From Chryseobacterium sp. GVT01B (lineage in GTDB: Bacteria; Bacteroidota; Bacteroidia; Flavobacteriales; Weeksellaceae): 64,000 nucleotides of DNA. The stretch spans positions 310,001 to 374,000 of the forward strand of contig NZ_JAHXYI010000006.1 in the NCBI RefSeq assembly GCF_019970045.1, written 5' to 3'. The notes beneath the pieces were generated by a model, which saw only the letters and a list, made by a program, of their open reading frames with translations, was not told the origin of the DNA and searched no databases. How positions within the stretch are numbered: position 1 is the stretch's first letter; each line of letters starts with the position of its first letter. The translations under genes and the position numbers were made by a program. Below, in pieces: positions 8,875-18,248 of the stretch.

Positions 8875-9915
8875 TTACTTATACACTGATAATGAGAGCT
8901 TAACGTTTACCTCCTGACCTTCCATCGGACGTTCAATAAAGGTCTGGCGGATATCTCCGAAGCGCATCTCGTCTTTTTTGGCTTTCTGAATGAGCTGCTG
9001 AATTGCCCGAATTCGGCCCTCATAGTTCCCTTTATAGTACATTACGTAATTTTGAGACGGATTTACGGATCTAAAATTGAAATTATTATCCGACACTCCA
9101 ATTTTCTTAGAAAGTGGAATTCCGAGGAAATAAGAAACCTCCTTGTCTTTGTAATTATCCGCATCTGTGATCAGGATTGGATATCCAAATTCATCATCTC
9201 TTTTTCCAAGATCCATCGTCACGAAATTATAGACTTTGTTATAATTCATCACGATATTTTTGTAAAGTGCATCTTTCTTGTTCGATGTACTTACATTGAT
9301 CCCCAACAACAGTTTGTCTTCTTCATTTTCCACCATCAGACTGTCGTATTTAATAGCGGCCATCTGGTTATCTTTTTCTACTTTATTTCCTAAAGAGTTT
9401 TTAAGATTTGCCATACTTTTGTTGATGTTTTCGGCAAAACGGTCTTCCGTCCAGAAGTTCCCTACTCTTTTCCAGACAGATAATTTCGGGGTATGTACGT
9501 ACCAAATGATTTTTGTTTTTTCTGCAGAAACAGGTTTAAACTTAACATCAACCAAAGTTGGATTTTCGTTTTCATCCTCAAAAAGCTGGTATTTCAGGGT
9601 CTTATTAAGGTTCTCATACCTGATGAACATTTCTCCATCGGTATCATTTTTAGGATCTACATAGCTAATGGCACTTCCCTGCCCTTCATAAGGCGTATAA
9701 TAATCAATATCGATAGACTGTGAACTGGTAAAAAAATTATTCCATCTTGTGAAATTCTGAAGATTATTAAACTGTGAAAAAACCTTATCTACCGGATAAT
9801 CAATCTCTTTTTCAATGGTGAAGTTTTTACTTTCGTCCACAAAATAATACATGGAAGCAGCATAAGCTCCCCCCAACAAAACAACGATAAAAGTTAATAT
9901 CTTAAAAATACGCAT
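8875..9915 (-). CDS. Membrane-anchored SRPBCC (START-like) protein
   Basis: A 346-residue protein with one N-terminal membrane helix (FKILTFIVVLLGGAYAASMYYF). Residues about 30-170 resemble the SRPBCC/polyketide-cyclase fold that binds hydrophobic ligands (IDYPVDKVFSQFNNLQNFTRWNNF). The second half may be a GyrI-like effector-binding domain, judged only from its layout. I take the ATG at 9915 as start: an upstream in-frame ATG at 9933 overlaps what looks like the promoter. It is monocistronic as far as can be seen. Ligand and role are unknown. Confidence 0.78.
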   Translation of the reverse strand: MRIFKILTFIVVLLGGAYAASMYYFVDESKNFTIEKEIDYPVDKVFSQFNNLQNFTRWNNFFTSSQSIDIDYYTPYEGQGSAISYVDPKNDTDGEMFIRYENLNKTLKYQLFEDENENPTLVDVKFKPVSAEKTKIIWYVHTPKLSVWKRVGNFWTEDRFAENINKSMANLKNSLGNKVEKDNQMAAIKYDSLMVENEEDKLLLGINVSTSNKKDALYKNIVMNYNKVYNFVTMDLGKRDDEFGYPILITDADNYKDKEVSYFLGIPLSKKIGVSDNNFNFRSVNPSQNYVMYYKGNYEGRIRAIQQLIQKAKKDEMRFGDIRQTFIERPMEGQEVNVKLSLSVYK

Positions 9916-9919
9916 CGCA

Positions 9920-9950
9920 CAAAAATAATACAAATAAAAAGAGTGAACAA
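9920..9950 (-). promoter_or_regulatory. Promoter of the SRPBCC gene, probably leaderless
   Basis: On the minus strand TTG (9948-9950) and TATTTTTG (9920-9927) are spaced 20 bases apart, matching the Bacteroidota -33/-7 consensus. The -7 element ends four bases before the ATG at 9915, so the transcript probably begins at or next to the start codon. Confidence 0.55.
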
Positions 9951-9965
9951 TATGCTGATCACTCT
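9936..9965 (-). terminator. Probable glg operon terminator overlapping the next promoter
   Basis: On the minus strand AGAGTGA (9959-9965) pairs with TCACTCT (9940-9946) and is followed by TTTTTATTTG. The hairpin contains the -33 TTG of the following SRPBCC gene. It lies about 130 bases after the glgC stop. Confidence 0.5.
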
Positions 9966-10097
9966 GATTGTATGTTTAACAATAATTAACCTAGTTAAAG
10001 GCAGGAAGCGGGGTGAGGGAAGCTGGAGGATACTGTTAGACAGAAATAGATCGTAGATTTTTGATTATTTTCTGGCTTTGCTCTTGCTTCTTCCTCT

Positions 10098-11366
10098 TCA
10101 TCCGATATGTGTTCCCGGAGCAATTACAGCTCCTTTTTTCACAACCACAATCCCATCCTGAACTGAATAAGTTCCATAATCACCATCAGGAATATGTTTT
10201 CCTCCGATGATCTTTACATTATCACCTATGTAACAGTTTTTATCAAGAATTGCTTTTTCTATATAACAGTATTTACCGATTCCCATATTAGGACGCCCGC
10301 CTCTATCGTTCAGGACAATTTCTGTTGTATTTTGATAGAAATCGGCTCCCATTACGTAAGAATTTACGATGGTACTTCCTTTATCTATTCTTGTTCTGTT
10401 TCCAATCACGGAATTTTCAATTTTATCTGCCATGATGATGCATCCATCTCCAAAAACAGCTTTACTTACGTATGAACCATTAATTTTTGATGGTGGAAGC
10501 ATCCTTGCTCTGGTATAGATAGGTGAAGAAGAGAAAAGATTAAACTGCGGCAAATCCAGGCAAAGGTCAAGATTGGCCTCGTAGAAAGATTCTATAGTTC
10601 CAATATCTGTCCAATATCCTTCATACTGATAGCTCAATGTTTTGTATTTTCCAATAGAACTCGGAATGATATCTTTTCCGAAGTCATCACCTGCTCCTTC
10701 TTCAAACATCTTTTTAAGGATATTCTTAGTGAAAATATAGATTCCCATAGAAGCAAGGAATTCTTTTCCTGTATGTTTATTAGCTTCTGAAACTTCAGAT
10801 TTCATCCCTTCCAGCAAATCATAATCCGGCTTTTCATAGAAAGAAGTGATGTTTCCTTCATCGTCAGATTTTAAGATTCCAAAACCAGTGGCATCTTTTG
10901 CATTCACCGGAATGGTAGCAATGGTAAGATCTCCTCCGTTTTCAATATGAAAATCCAGCATTTCTCTGAAATCCATCTGATACAACTGATCTCCTGAAAG
11001 AATCAAGATATAGTCATAATCATATTTTTCAAGGTGCTTCATTGTTTGACGTACAGCGTCTGCAGTACCCTGATACCAACTGTCATTTTCTACATTCTGC
11101 TCTGCTGCCAGAATATCGACAAAGCCTTTGCTGAAAATATCAAAATGGTAAGAGTTCTTAATGTGTGAATTGAGAGAAGCGGAATTAAACTGTGTTAAAA
11201 CCAGAATTTTATTCAGTCCTGAATTCAGGCAGTTTGAAATAGGAATATCTACCAGTCTGTATTTTCCCGCAATAGGAACAGCTGGTTTTGATCTGGAATA
11301 CGTTAACGGGAATAGTCTTGTCCCTCTGCCTCCTCCTAAAACAATGGAGATTACATTTCGATTCAT
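10098..11366 (-). CDS. glgC: Glucose-1-phosphate adenylyltransferase
   Basis: A 422-residue ADP-glucose pyrophosphorylase, which makes ADP-glucose from glucose-1-phosphate and ATP for glycogen synthesis. The N-terminal nucleotidyltransferase signature is LGGGRGTRLFPLT, with SKPAVPIAGKYRLVDIPISN next; ILSGDQLYQMD is the metal-binding region. The C-terminal third (from about 285) is a left-handed beta-helix. The length is normal. It is the last gene of the glg operon, 18 bases after the lipoprotein gene. Confidence 0.97.
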   Translation of the reverse strand: MNRNVISIVLGGGRGTRLFPLTYSRSKPAVPIAGKYRLVDIPISNCLNSGLNKILVLTQFNSASLNSHIKNSYHFDIFSKGFVDILAAEQNVENDSWYQGTADAVRQTMKHLEKYDYDYILILSGDQLYQMDFREMLDFHIENGGDLTIATIPVNAKDATGFGILKSDDEGNITSFYEKPDYDLLEGMKSEVSEANKHTGKEFLASMGIYIFTKNILKKMFEEGAGDDFGKDIIPSSIGKYKTLSYQYEGYWTDIGTIESFYEANLDLCLDLPQFNLFSSSPIYTRARMLPPSKINGSYVSKAVFGDGCIIMADKIENSVIGNRTRIDKGSTIVNSYVMGADFYQNTTEIVLNDRGGRPNMGIGKYCYIEKAILDKNCYIGDNVKIIGGKHIPDGDYGTYSVQDGIVVVKKGAVIAPGTHIG

Positions 11367-11384
11367 AAATATCTTGCGTTTTTT

Positions 11385-11921
11385 TTATTTTATTAAGTTT
11401 ACTGTTCGGTTCTTAGTGTTTACTGCTACTTTAAAGCATTCTTTATTTTCATATTTCAGATTTGAATTAACTATTGCCACTTCGTATTCTCCCTGATCAT
11501 TAAGTTCTTTAACCTGTTTGTCCACATCATCAATAGGAATATTGTGGTCTTTCAATTTGCTTCTGAACATTTTATTTACAATCAGCACATCCATTACATC
11601 TGCGCTTTTCAAGGCAAAATTTTCTATATCCTTATCATATTTTGTTTCCCAGCCTTTACCATATTTTTTTGTAATAGCGGCCAGTGTTTTTTTATTCGCC
11701 CTGTTTATCTTTTTTTCCAGCTCGTCATCAATAATACATCCGCCGGCATCTACTGTTTTTATTTTCCATTTTTCAGAAATACCATTGGTCGCTTCTTCTC
11801 CATATCTATCTTTAAGACCAACCCCGTATAGCCAGAAATAACCATTACGGAGTCCGTCATCTTCTTTTTTACAGGAAGAGACTATAATTATTATTAATAG
11901 AAATAAAAAAAGCTTTCTCAT
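11385..11921 (-). CDS. Lipoprotein of unknown function within the glycogen operon
   Basis: A 178-residue protein with a type II signal peptide (MRKLFLFLLIIIIVSSC; lipidated Cys17 in lipobox VSSC). I do not recognise the mature part. It is polar and Lys/Asp-rich, with three further Cys-bearing positions besides Cys17, and has no obvious motif. Its gene is wedged between glgA (2 bases away) and glgC (18 bases away), so it must share their transcript. A lipoprotein acts outside the inner membrane, so a direct part in cytosolic glycogen synthesis is unlikely. Confidence 0.85.
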   Translation of the reverse strand: MRKLFLFLLIIIIVSSCKKEDDGLRNGYFWLYGVGLKDRYGEEATNGISEKWKIKTVDAGGCIIDDELEKKINRANKKTLAAITKKYGKGWETKYDKDIENFALKSADVMDVLIVNKMFRSKLKDHNIPIDDVDKQVKELNDQGEYEVAIVNSNLKYENKECFKVAVNTKNRTVNLIK

Positions 11922-11923
11922 AT

Positions 11924-13330
11924 TTAGCTATTATATAAAGCTATGTATTTTTCTGCAGATTTCTCCCATGCAAAATCAAAATTCATGTTGGCATGGATAA
12001 GTTCCTCCATGACTCCTTTTTGATTATAAATTGCCATTGCCCTGTTCATCGCATGTACAACATCATCTACACCAGGATACGTAAAATTAAGCCCTGCTCC
12101 ACCGGTTGAAATATCTTCTACGGTATCTCTAAGACCTCCTGTATATCTTACCACAGGAACGGTTCCATATCTCATGGAATACATTTGATTCAGTCCGCAA
12201 GGCTCTACCCTGGAAGGCATCAGAAGAAAATCTGCCGAGGCATATATTTTATGGGAAAGATGTTCTTTGTATCCCAAATCTAAAGCAAAATTGGTGTACG
12301 TATAGTCGTATTCTTTTAATTTATTTTCAATATAGGTATTTCCTGAGCCGAGAATCATGATATTTAAAGCTCCGTAGCTTTGCTTAATGCTCCTCCATAC
12401 TACATCCGGTAATAGATCAGCTCCTTTTTCCGTAGCGAATCTTCCGATAAAGGCAAATAAAGGAAGTTCGGGTTTCAAACCATACTCCTTGCAGAGTTTT
12501 TCTTTGTTTTTCTTCTTTTGAGCGACTGCATTTTTGCTATTAAAATTAAAATCCAGCATTGGATCAGTTTCAGGGTTCCAGACTTCGGTATCAATACCGT
12601 TGATAATTCCATAGGCTTTCCCGAATTCCTGACGAACCAGGCTTTCCAGTCCGCGGAAGCTAATAAAAAGTTCTTCAAGATATCCTTCGGAAACGGTAGT
12701 AAAAGCATCGGCACATTTGATCATACTTGCCAGAGGATTCATGAATCCGTTCCAATCCATCAGTCCCCATTGATAAGCATTAAAAGAAGGCATATAATTC
12801 GCCATATTCCAGCTCATCATTCCCTGGTATTCTCCGTTGTGGATGGTACCTATTGTTTTCACACCTTTTAAAAATCCGAATTCCGAACAGTTTTCTACCA
12901 TAAAAGGAACCAGACCGGTATGATAATCATGGCAATGCAGTACATCAGGCCGAATTTCCATAGCGCACAGCCAATGTAGCACTCCATGCTGAAAAGCCAT
13001 AAACTGGAAGCTTTCATCCTGATATCCATAAGGGTTTTCTCTGTCTAGTAACCCGGGAATTTTCACCATATACAACTCAAATCCCAGAACATTTGTTTTT
13101 TCTTTCAACACCTGAACCTGCAGCATATGATCTCCCTGATGAATAAACCCATCAAAAACCAGATCAAATTCATGATCATAGACAAAGGTTTTATTATACC
13201 AAGGCATCACTACCTTAGCATCTATTCCTTTTATTTTATTCTGATATTTCGGAAGTGCCCCGACAACATCTGCCAGACCGCCTACTTTTGCTACAGGATA
13301 ACATTCTGTACTTAAATGATAAATAACCAT
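11924..13330 (-). CDS. glgA: Glycogen synthase (ADP-glucose type, GT5)
   Basis: A 468-residue GT5 glycogen synthase that extends alpha-1,4-glucan chains from ADP-glucose. The N-terminal ADP-glucose loop is seen as KVGGLADVVGALP (residues 15-27). The C-terminal half has FIGRFATEKGADLLPDV and the ASADFLLMPSRVEPCGLNQM region containing the E-x7-E-type site. It follows glgB by three bases. The length is usual for the bacterial enzyme. Confidence 0.97.
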   Translation of the reverse strand: MVIYHLSTECYPVAKVGGLADVVGALPKYQNKIKGIDAKVVMPWYNKTFVYDHEFDLVFDGFIHQGDHMLQVQVLKEKTNVLGFELYMVKIPGLLDRENPYGYQDESFQFMAFQHGVLHWLCAMEIRPDVLHCHDYHTGLVPFMVENCSEFGFLKGVKTIGTIHNGEYQGMMSWNMANYMPSFNAYQWGLMDWNGFMNPLASMIKCADAFTTVSEGYLEELFISFRGLESLVRQEFGKAYGIINGIDTEVWNPETDPMLDFNFNSKNAVAQKKKNKEKLCKEYGLKPELPLFAFIGRFATEKGADLLPDVVWRSIKQSYGALNIMILGSGNTYIENKLKEYDYTYTNFALDLGYKEHLSHKIYASADFLLMPSRVEPCGLNQMYSMRYGTVPVVRYTGGLRDTVEDISTGGAGLNFTYPGVDDVVHAMNRAMAIYNQKGVMEELIHANMNFDFAWEKSAEKYIALYNS

Positions 13331-13333
13331 TCT

Positions 13334-15283
13334 TTATCTCTTGTGTTTAATTCTGTGTAATTTATACTTTTTATCTTTCTTCTGTCTTAAAATAATTCCG
13401 GCCAATGGCGGAAGCTTCAAGGTCATTGTTTTTGGATATCCTCTCCATTCTTCATACTTCTCCTCCATTATTTCAGGTTCTACTCCGCTTCCGCTGTATT
13501 TTTCATCATCGGAATTTAGAACAACTTCCCAATGGGTTCCTGCAGGAATCCCGATTTTATAATCCAGCACTTTGGGTGCCAGATTTAAAGCGACCATCAT
13601 TACATCGTCCTTTCTTTTTCCTTTTCTCAGGTATACATATACTGAGTTTTCAAGGTCATCTGCTTCAACCCATTCAAAACCATGTTTATCAAACTGATTT
13701 TCATAAAAGGCAGTTTCTGATCTGTACAGATGATTCAGTTCTTTTACAATTTCCTGCATTCCTTTATGAACAGGATATTTCAGCAAATGCCAGTCGAGGC
13801 TTCTTGTAAAATTCCACTCACTGGTCTGCCCGAATTCATCACCCATAAAAAGCAGCTTGGCTCCCGGGTGGGTATACATATAGACATACAAAGCACGTAG
13901 ATTGGCAAATTTCTGCCATTCGTCGCCTTTCATTTTATAGATCAGGCTTGCTTTTCCGTGTACGACTTCATCGTGTGACAAGGGCATCATATAATTTTCA
14001 TTATACATATACATGGAAGCAAACGTAAGTTTATGATGATGGAATTTACGGTTAGGAAAATCTTCTTTGAAATAATCCAGTGTATCATGCATCCAGCCCA
14101 TCATCCATTTCATTCCAAATCCTACACCGCCATCATGAACAGGTTTGGTAAGCATAGGAAAATCTGAACTTTCTTCTGCTATGGTCATGATATTATCACC
14201 AAATTCCTTGTAAACGGCTGTATTAAATTCCTGTAGAAAAGCTTTCGCTTCCAGATTTACATTCGTTCCATATATATTAGGTTCCCATTCGCCTTCATTT
14301 CTAGAATAATCCAGATGAAGCATTGAGGTTACAGCATCTACACGCAATCCATCTGCATGATAACGGTCTAGCCAGAACATGGCATTTGAAATCAGAAAAG
14401 ATTTGACTTCATTTCTTCCGTAATTGAAAATATGTGATTTCCAGTCCGGATGAAAACCTTTTCTCGGGTCTTCGTGTTCATACAGATACGATCCGTCAAA
14501 ACGATGAAGCCCGTTAGCATCTCCCGGAAAATGGGATGGAACCCAATCCAGAATGACACCAATTTCGTTTCTATGAAGTTCATCAATAAGAAACATCAAA
14601 TCCTGTGGTGAACCAAAGCGTGAAGTCGCCGCATAAAACCCGGTAATCTGATATCCCCAGCTGGGCTCATAAGGATATTCCATCACAGGCATGAATTCTA
14701 CGTGAGTAAAACCCATTTCCTTGATATAAGGAACAAGCTTTTTGGCAATATCCCGGTAATTCAGAAAGCGGTCAGGATAATCCCCGTCTCTTACCCATGA
14801 ACCCAGATGCAGTTCATATACAGATAAAGGAGCTTCCAGTCTGTTTTTTTCCCAGCGGCTATCCATCCATTCCTGATCATTCCATTCATACCATGTAGTA
14901 GAAACCAGAGAAGCAGCCTGAATATTCTGTTCCCAGCTCAATGCATATGGATCACTTTTTTCCAGAATTTCGCCTCCTTGTGTTTCAATAGCATATTTGT
15001 ATAATGTTCCCCAGGTTAAGCCATCAATAAATCCTTCCCAAATTCCAGACCCGTCCCATCTCGGAAACAAAATATGATCTTTATGATTCCAGTTATTAAA
15101 ATTCCCGATAACAGAAGCTTTCTTTGCATTCGGCGCCCATACTGAAAAGTACACACCCTTTACACCCTCTTTTTCTGCAGAATGTGCTCCAAATTTACCA
15201 TACAGCTTATAATGTCTACCTTCTTTGAAAAGATACACATCATGATCGGTGAAAAGTGTATAGGTTTTAACAGAATTCATCAA
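13334..15283 (-). CDS. glgB: 1,4-alpha-glucan branching enzyme
   Basis: A 649-residue GH13 enzyme that makes alpha-1,6 branches in glycogen. The N-terminal CBM48 is seen as SVWAPNAKKASVIGNFNNW. The catalytic barrel has GLRVDAVTSMLHLDY (nucleophile Asp), IAEESSDFP (acid/base Glu) and PLSHDEVVHGK. A C-terminal beta domain ends at about residue 640. It lacks the extra N-terminal domain of the longer E. coli type. It is the first gene of the operon glgB-glgA-lipoprotein-glgC, whose promoter must lie in the 196-bp divergent region upstream. Confidence 0.97.
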   Translation of the reverse strand: MMNSVKTYTLFTDHDVYLFKEGRHYKLYGKFGAHSAEKEGVKGVYFSVWAPNAKKASVIGNFNNWNHKDHILFPRWDGSGIWEGFIDGLTWGTLYKYAIETQGGEILEKSDPYALSWEQNIQAASLVSTTWYEWNDQEWMDSRWEKNRLEAPLSVYELHLGSWVRDGDYPDRFLNYRDIAKKLVPYIKEMGFTHVEFMPVMEYPYEPSWGYQITGFYAATSRFGSPQDLMFLIDELHRNEIGVILDWVPSHFPGDANGLHRFDGSYLYEHEDPRKGFHPDWKSHIFNYGRNEVKSFLISNAMFWLDRYHADGLRVDAVTSMLHLDYSRNEGEWEPNIYGTNVNLEAKAFLQEFNTAVYKEFGDNIMTIAEESSDFPMLTKPVHDGGVGFGMKWMMGWMHDTLDYFKEDFPNRKFHHHKLTFASMYMYNENYMMPLSHDEVVHGKASLIYKMKGDEWQKFANLRALYVYMYTHPGAKLLFMGDEFGQTSEWNFTRSLDWHLLKYPVHKGMQEIVKELNHLYRSETAFYENQFDKHGFEWVEADDLENSVYVYLRKGKRKDDVMMVALNLAPKVLDYKIGIPAGTHWEVVLNSDDEKYSGSGVEPEIMEEKYEEWRGYPKTMTLKLPPLAGIILRQKKDKKYKLHRIKHKR

Positions 15284-15479
15284 GACCGGTTTGTATTTAT
15301 ATTTTCTTTGAAACTACGAAAAATACTGACAATAGCGATGAATTATTCATCAAATAATTGTCAACTTCATTTCGGTTTTAGTCTATCTATCAAATATATC
15401 ATTTTTTAACTCAAATTTTTATGATTTCAAAACAATCTTTTTTTATACATTTAACATTAATATTTATTAAACACACACG

Positions 15480-16601
15480 ATGAGGTTTGAACTTTATACC
15501 GAAGAAAAAGATGACAGACCGGTATTTATCACCGGAAATTTTAACAGCTGGAATCCTAAAGACTACAATTTTCAGCTTAAACAAACTGATCCTTCCCATT
15601 ATTTTATAGAAATTGATGATCAGGCTCTTCCAGAAGAAATTGACTACAAATTCACAAAGGGAGGCTGGGAAAATGTGGAGCTGGATCAATATGGAAATAT
15701 CACTCCCAACAGAAAAGTAAAAAAATCCGTCGGTAAAACTACTGATACGATAGAAAAATGGAGATTGAACTGGGGACCGTTCAAAGAAGAATATTATCCC
15801 ATTGCTGAAGTGATTTCCGAAAACTTTTATATCCCACAGCTTGACCGCCACCGTAAAGTCTGGGCACTGCTTCCCTATGATTATCATACAACGGATAAAC
15901 AATATCCTGTTTTGTATCTTCAGGATGCACAGAACCTATTCAATGAAGGAAGCGGATTCGGAAACTGGGAAATTGACAAGAAACTGTCTATCCTTGCAGA
16001 ATATGGACGTGGTGACCTTATCATTATTGCCATAGAACATGGGAGCGAGGAAAGGATTAAAGAATATATTTTCGATAATGATCATGTAGCCAACGGTTCT
16101 GAGGGAAAAAAATATATCCGTTTTATTGCAGATACTTTAAAGCCTTTTGTGGATGAAAATTACAGAACCAAAAAAGACCGTGACAATACCGGAATCGGGG
16201 GCAGTTCATTAGGGGCACTCATCAGCATATACAGTGGGTTTCTTTATCCTGAGGTTTATTCCAAGTTACTGATATTCTCTCCTTCTCTTTGGGTTGAGCC
16301 TAATAACAACTTTCCAATGATGAATTTCCGGGTTCCTTTTAAAACAAAAATTTATCTTTATGGAGGCGGTCAGGAAGGGTCTAAAATGGTCAAAAGAATT
16401 CATATTTTTGAAGAATATCTGAAAAGATGGGAAGAAAAAAAGCTGTTTGATTTTGAGTTTAAGACCAATATCAATCCTGAAGGCACTCATAATGAATTTT
16501 ACTGGTCACAGGAGTTTCCAAGGGCTATTGAATGGCTGTTCTATGATAACACAGAAAATCCTGTAGAAGTAAAACCACAGCAACAAAGCATTAAAAACTA
16601 A
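15480..16601 (+). CDS. Esterase-like alpha/beta hydrolase with N-terminal glycogen-binding-like domain
   Basis: A 373-residue two-domain protein. Residues 1-90 resemble a CBM48/AMPK glycogen-binding domain (FITGNFNSWNPKDYNF). Residues about 110-360 form an alpha/beta hydrolase of the Fes/esterase D type (pfam-style putative esterase), with nucleophile Ser243 in GGSSLG and a probable catalytic His337 in EGTHNEF. There is no signal peptide. It is divergent from glgB, which together with the CBM-like domain suggests an esterase acting on or near glycogen, but no substrate can be assigned. Confidence 0.82.
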   Translation: MRFELYTEEKDDRPVFITGNFNSWNPKDYNFQLKQTDPSHYFIEIDDQALPEEIDYKFTKGGWENVELDQYGNITPNRKVKKSVGKTTDTIEKWRLNWGPFKEEYYPIAEVISENFYIPQLDRHRKVWALLPYDYHTTDKQYPVLYLQDAQNLFNEGSGFGNWEIDKKLSILAEYGRGDLIIIAIEHGSEERIKEYIFDNDHVANGSEGKKYIRFIADTLKPFVDENYRTKKDRDNTGIGGSSLGALISIYSGFLYPEVYSKLLIFSPSLWVEPNNNFPMMNFRVPFKTKIYLYGGGQEGSKMVKRIHIFEEYLKRWEEKKLFDFEFKTNINPEGTHNEFYWSQEFPRAIEWLFYDNTENPVEVKPQQQSIKN

Positions 16602-16691
16602 ATCTATAAAATCGCTGAAGAAAATTTTAAAGCAGACCAGGACAAATGAAGAGCGATAACATATGATTTTAGAAAAAAATAATATCTATTT

Positions 16692-18107
16692 ATGAAACTA
16701 ATTAATAAAAAAAACAAAAATTACACTCAGATCTTCCACATATTTACAGAGGAAGAATGGACAAAATCCAGTAAAAATTTCAACAAAAATATTTCAACTT
16801 TTTTCACAGGAAAGAAGTATGAAGTTTTCATCAATGCTCATGAAGAAGGAGTTACCTATTTCATTGGATTAGGAAAATCTACGTTACAGAATTTCGAAAT
16901 CCAGCAGGTTGCAGCTAAATTCTCACAGACACAGAAAGAAAAACTGCAGGCAGTACCTACACTGGCTCTGGCAGATTTTATGAATGAAAAACAATTTGAA
17001 GAATTTACAAAAGGATTATTGATTGGTACTTACAACTACCCTTTTGAGAAAAAACATGCTTTCTGGAATGTAAAATTTGAATTACATTTTGAGAATTTAA
17101 GTCAGAAAAAACTAGATCATATCAGCCAGAAAGCGGAAGCATTGGTAAACGGACAAACTGCCTGTCAGGACTGGCTCAACAAACCGGCCAATCTTAAAAA
17201 ACCGGATATCTTAAGTACATACCTTAAAAATCTGGCAAAAAAACATGAGTTAAAGTACACCGTTTTCAACAGAAAAAAATGTGAAGAACTTGGATTGGGT
17301 GCTTACCTTTCAGTTAACCAGGGAAGTGCTTACGATGCAGCGTTTACTATTTTGGAATATAAAACTACAGTTAAAAATGCCAAGACTTTCGGATTGGTAG
17401 GAAAATGTATTTTGTTTGACACAGGAGGAATATCCATAAAAAGCTCTGCCAATCTGCATTATATGAAGTCTGATATGGGTGGAGCTACAGCTGTTTTGGG
17501 TACTTTAATTTATGCTGCAGAAATGCAGCTTCCTGTGAACATTATTGCTGTTCTTCCTATTACAGACAATGCTGTTTCTGAAAAAGCCTTGCTTCCAAGT
17601 GATGTGATCACAGCATACAACGGAAAAACCATTGAAGTACTTGATACCGATGCCGAAGGCCGTTTGATCCTTGCAGACGGATTATCTTATCTTTCCAAAA
17701 ACTACAAAACAGATTTTCTGATTGATCTGGCTACTCTCACAGGAAGTTCTGTAAGAATGTTTGGTGACACCTGTGCTGCGATGTTTTCCAATAATGAAGA
17801 ATTGAAAAATAATCTGATAAAAACAGGAGATCAAACCAATCAGAGAGTATGGAATCTACCTTTATGGGATGTCTGGAAAGACGATATTCAGTCTGATGTA
17901 GCCGATATGAAAAACATCTCTCTGAAGCCTGTAGGAGACTGCATTATTGCCGCAAAATTTTTAGAGCAATTCACTGAAAACCATTCTGCTTGGGCTCATT
18001 TGGATATTGCCGGAGTAGCATTTGGAAACGTAGGATATGCCAGGGAAAAAGCAGCAACAGGATTTGGCGTTCAACTCCTCGTGAATTTAATTGAAAATTA
18101 TCATTAA
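16692..18107 (+). CDS. M17 leucyl aminopeptidase family protein
   Basis: A 471-residue cytosolic di-metal aminopeptidase. The C-terminal catalytic domain holds the M17 signature: VGKCILFDTGGISIK, MKSDMGGATAVLG and DTDAEGRLILADGL, which supply the metal ligands, the catalytic Lys and the Arg. The N-terminal domain (1-160) is poorly conserved, as usual. It should release N-terminal residues from peptides, or act on dipeptides. It lies 90 bases after the esterase and upstream of the ligase cluster. Confidence 0.93.
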   Translation: MKLINKKNKNYTQIFHIFTEEEWTKSSKNFNKNISTFFTGKKYEVFINAHEEGVTYFIGLGKSTLQNFEIQQVAAKFSQTQKEKLQAVPTLALADFMNEKQFEEFTKGLLIGTYNYPFEKKHAFWNVKFELHFENLSQKKLDHISQKAEALVNGQTACQDWLNKPANLKKPDILSTYLKNLAKKHELKYTVFNRKKCEELGLGAYLSVNQGSAYDAAFTILEYKTTVKNAKTFGLVGKCILFDTGGISIKSSANLHYMKSDMGGATAVLGTLIYAAEMQLPVNIIAVLPITDNAVSEKALLPSDVITAYNGKTIEVLDTDAEGRLILADGLSYLSKNYKTDFLIDLATLTGSSVRMFGDTCAAMFSNNEELKNNLIKTGDQTNQRVWNLPLWDVWKDDIQSDVADMKNISLKPVGDCIIAAKFLEQFTENHSAWAHLDIAGVAFGNVGYAREKAATGFGVQLLVNLIENYH

Positions 18108-18185
18108 AAATTAGTTTTTTACAAAAAAACTCTGTATAATTGATTAGTGGATTTTCAAAACCGCACGATATTACATTTTATGATA

Positions 18186-18219
18186 TTGATAAAATAACAA
18201 ATAAATGCTTTTATTTTTG
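18186..18219 (+). promoter_or_regulatory. Candidate promoter of the ligase cluster
   Basis: TTG at 18186-18188 and TATTTTTG at 18212-18219 are spaced 23 bases apart, which is long but within what is reported for flavobacteria. The -7 element lies about 29 bases before the ATG at 18249. Confidence 0.45.
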
Positions 18220-18248
18220 AAAATTCACTAAATCTTAAAAAACATTAT

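Noticed and set aside
15411..15902. 163-codon minus-strand ORF opposite the CBM-esterase gene
   Set aside because: It is an antisense shadow rich in Ile and Phe; the plus-strand frame has clear domains.
18108..18140. Hairpin AGTTTTTT/AAAAAACT after the M17 aminopeptidase
   Set aside because: The stem is almost all A and T with a two-base loop; too weak to list as a terminator.
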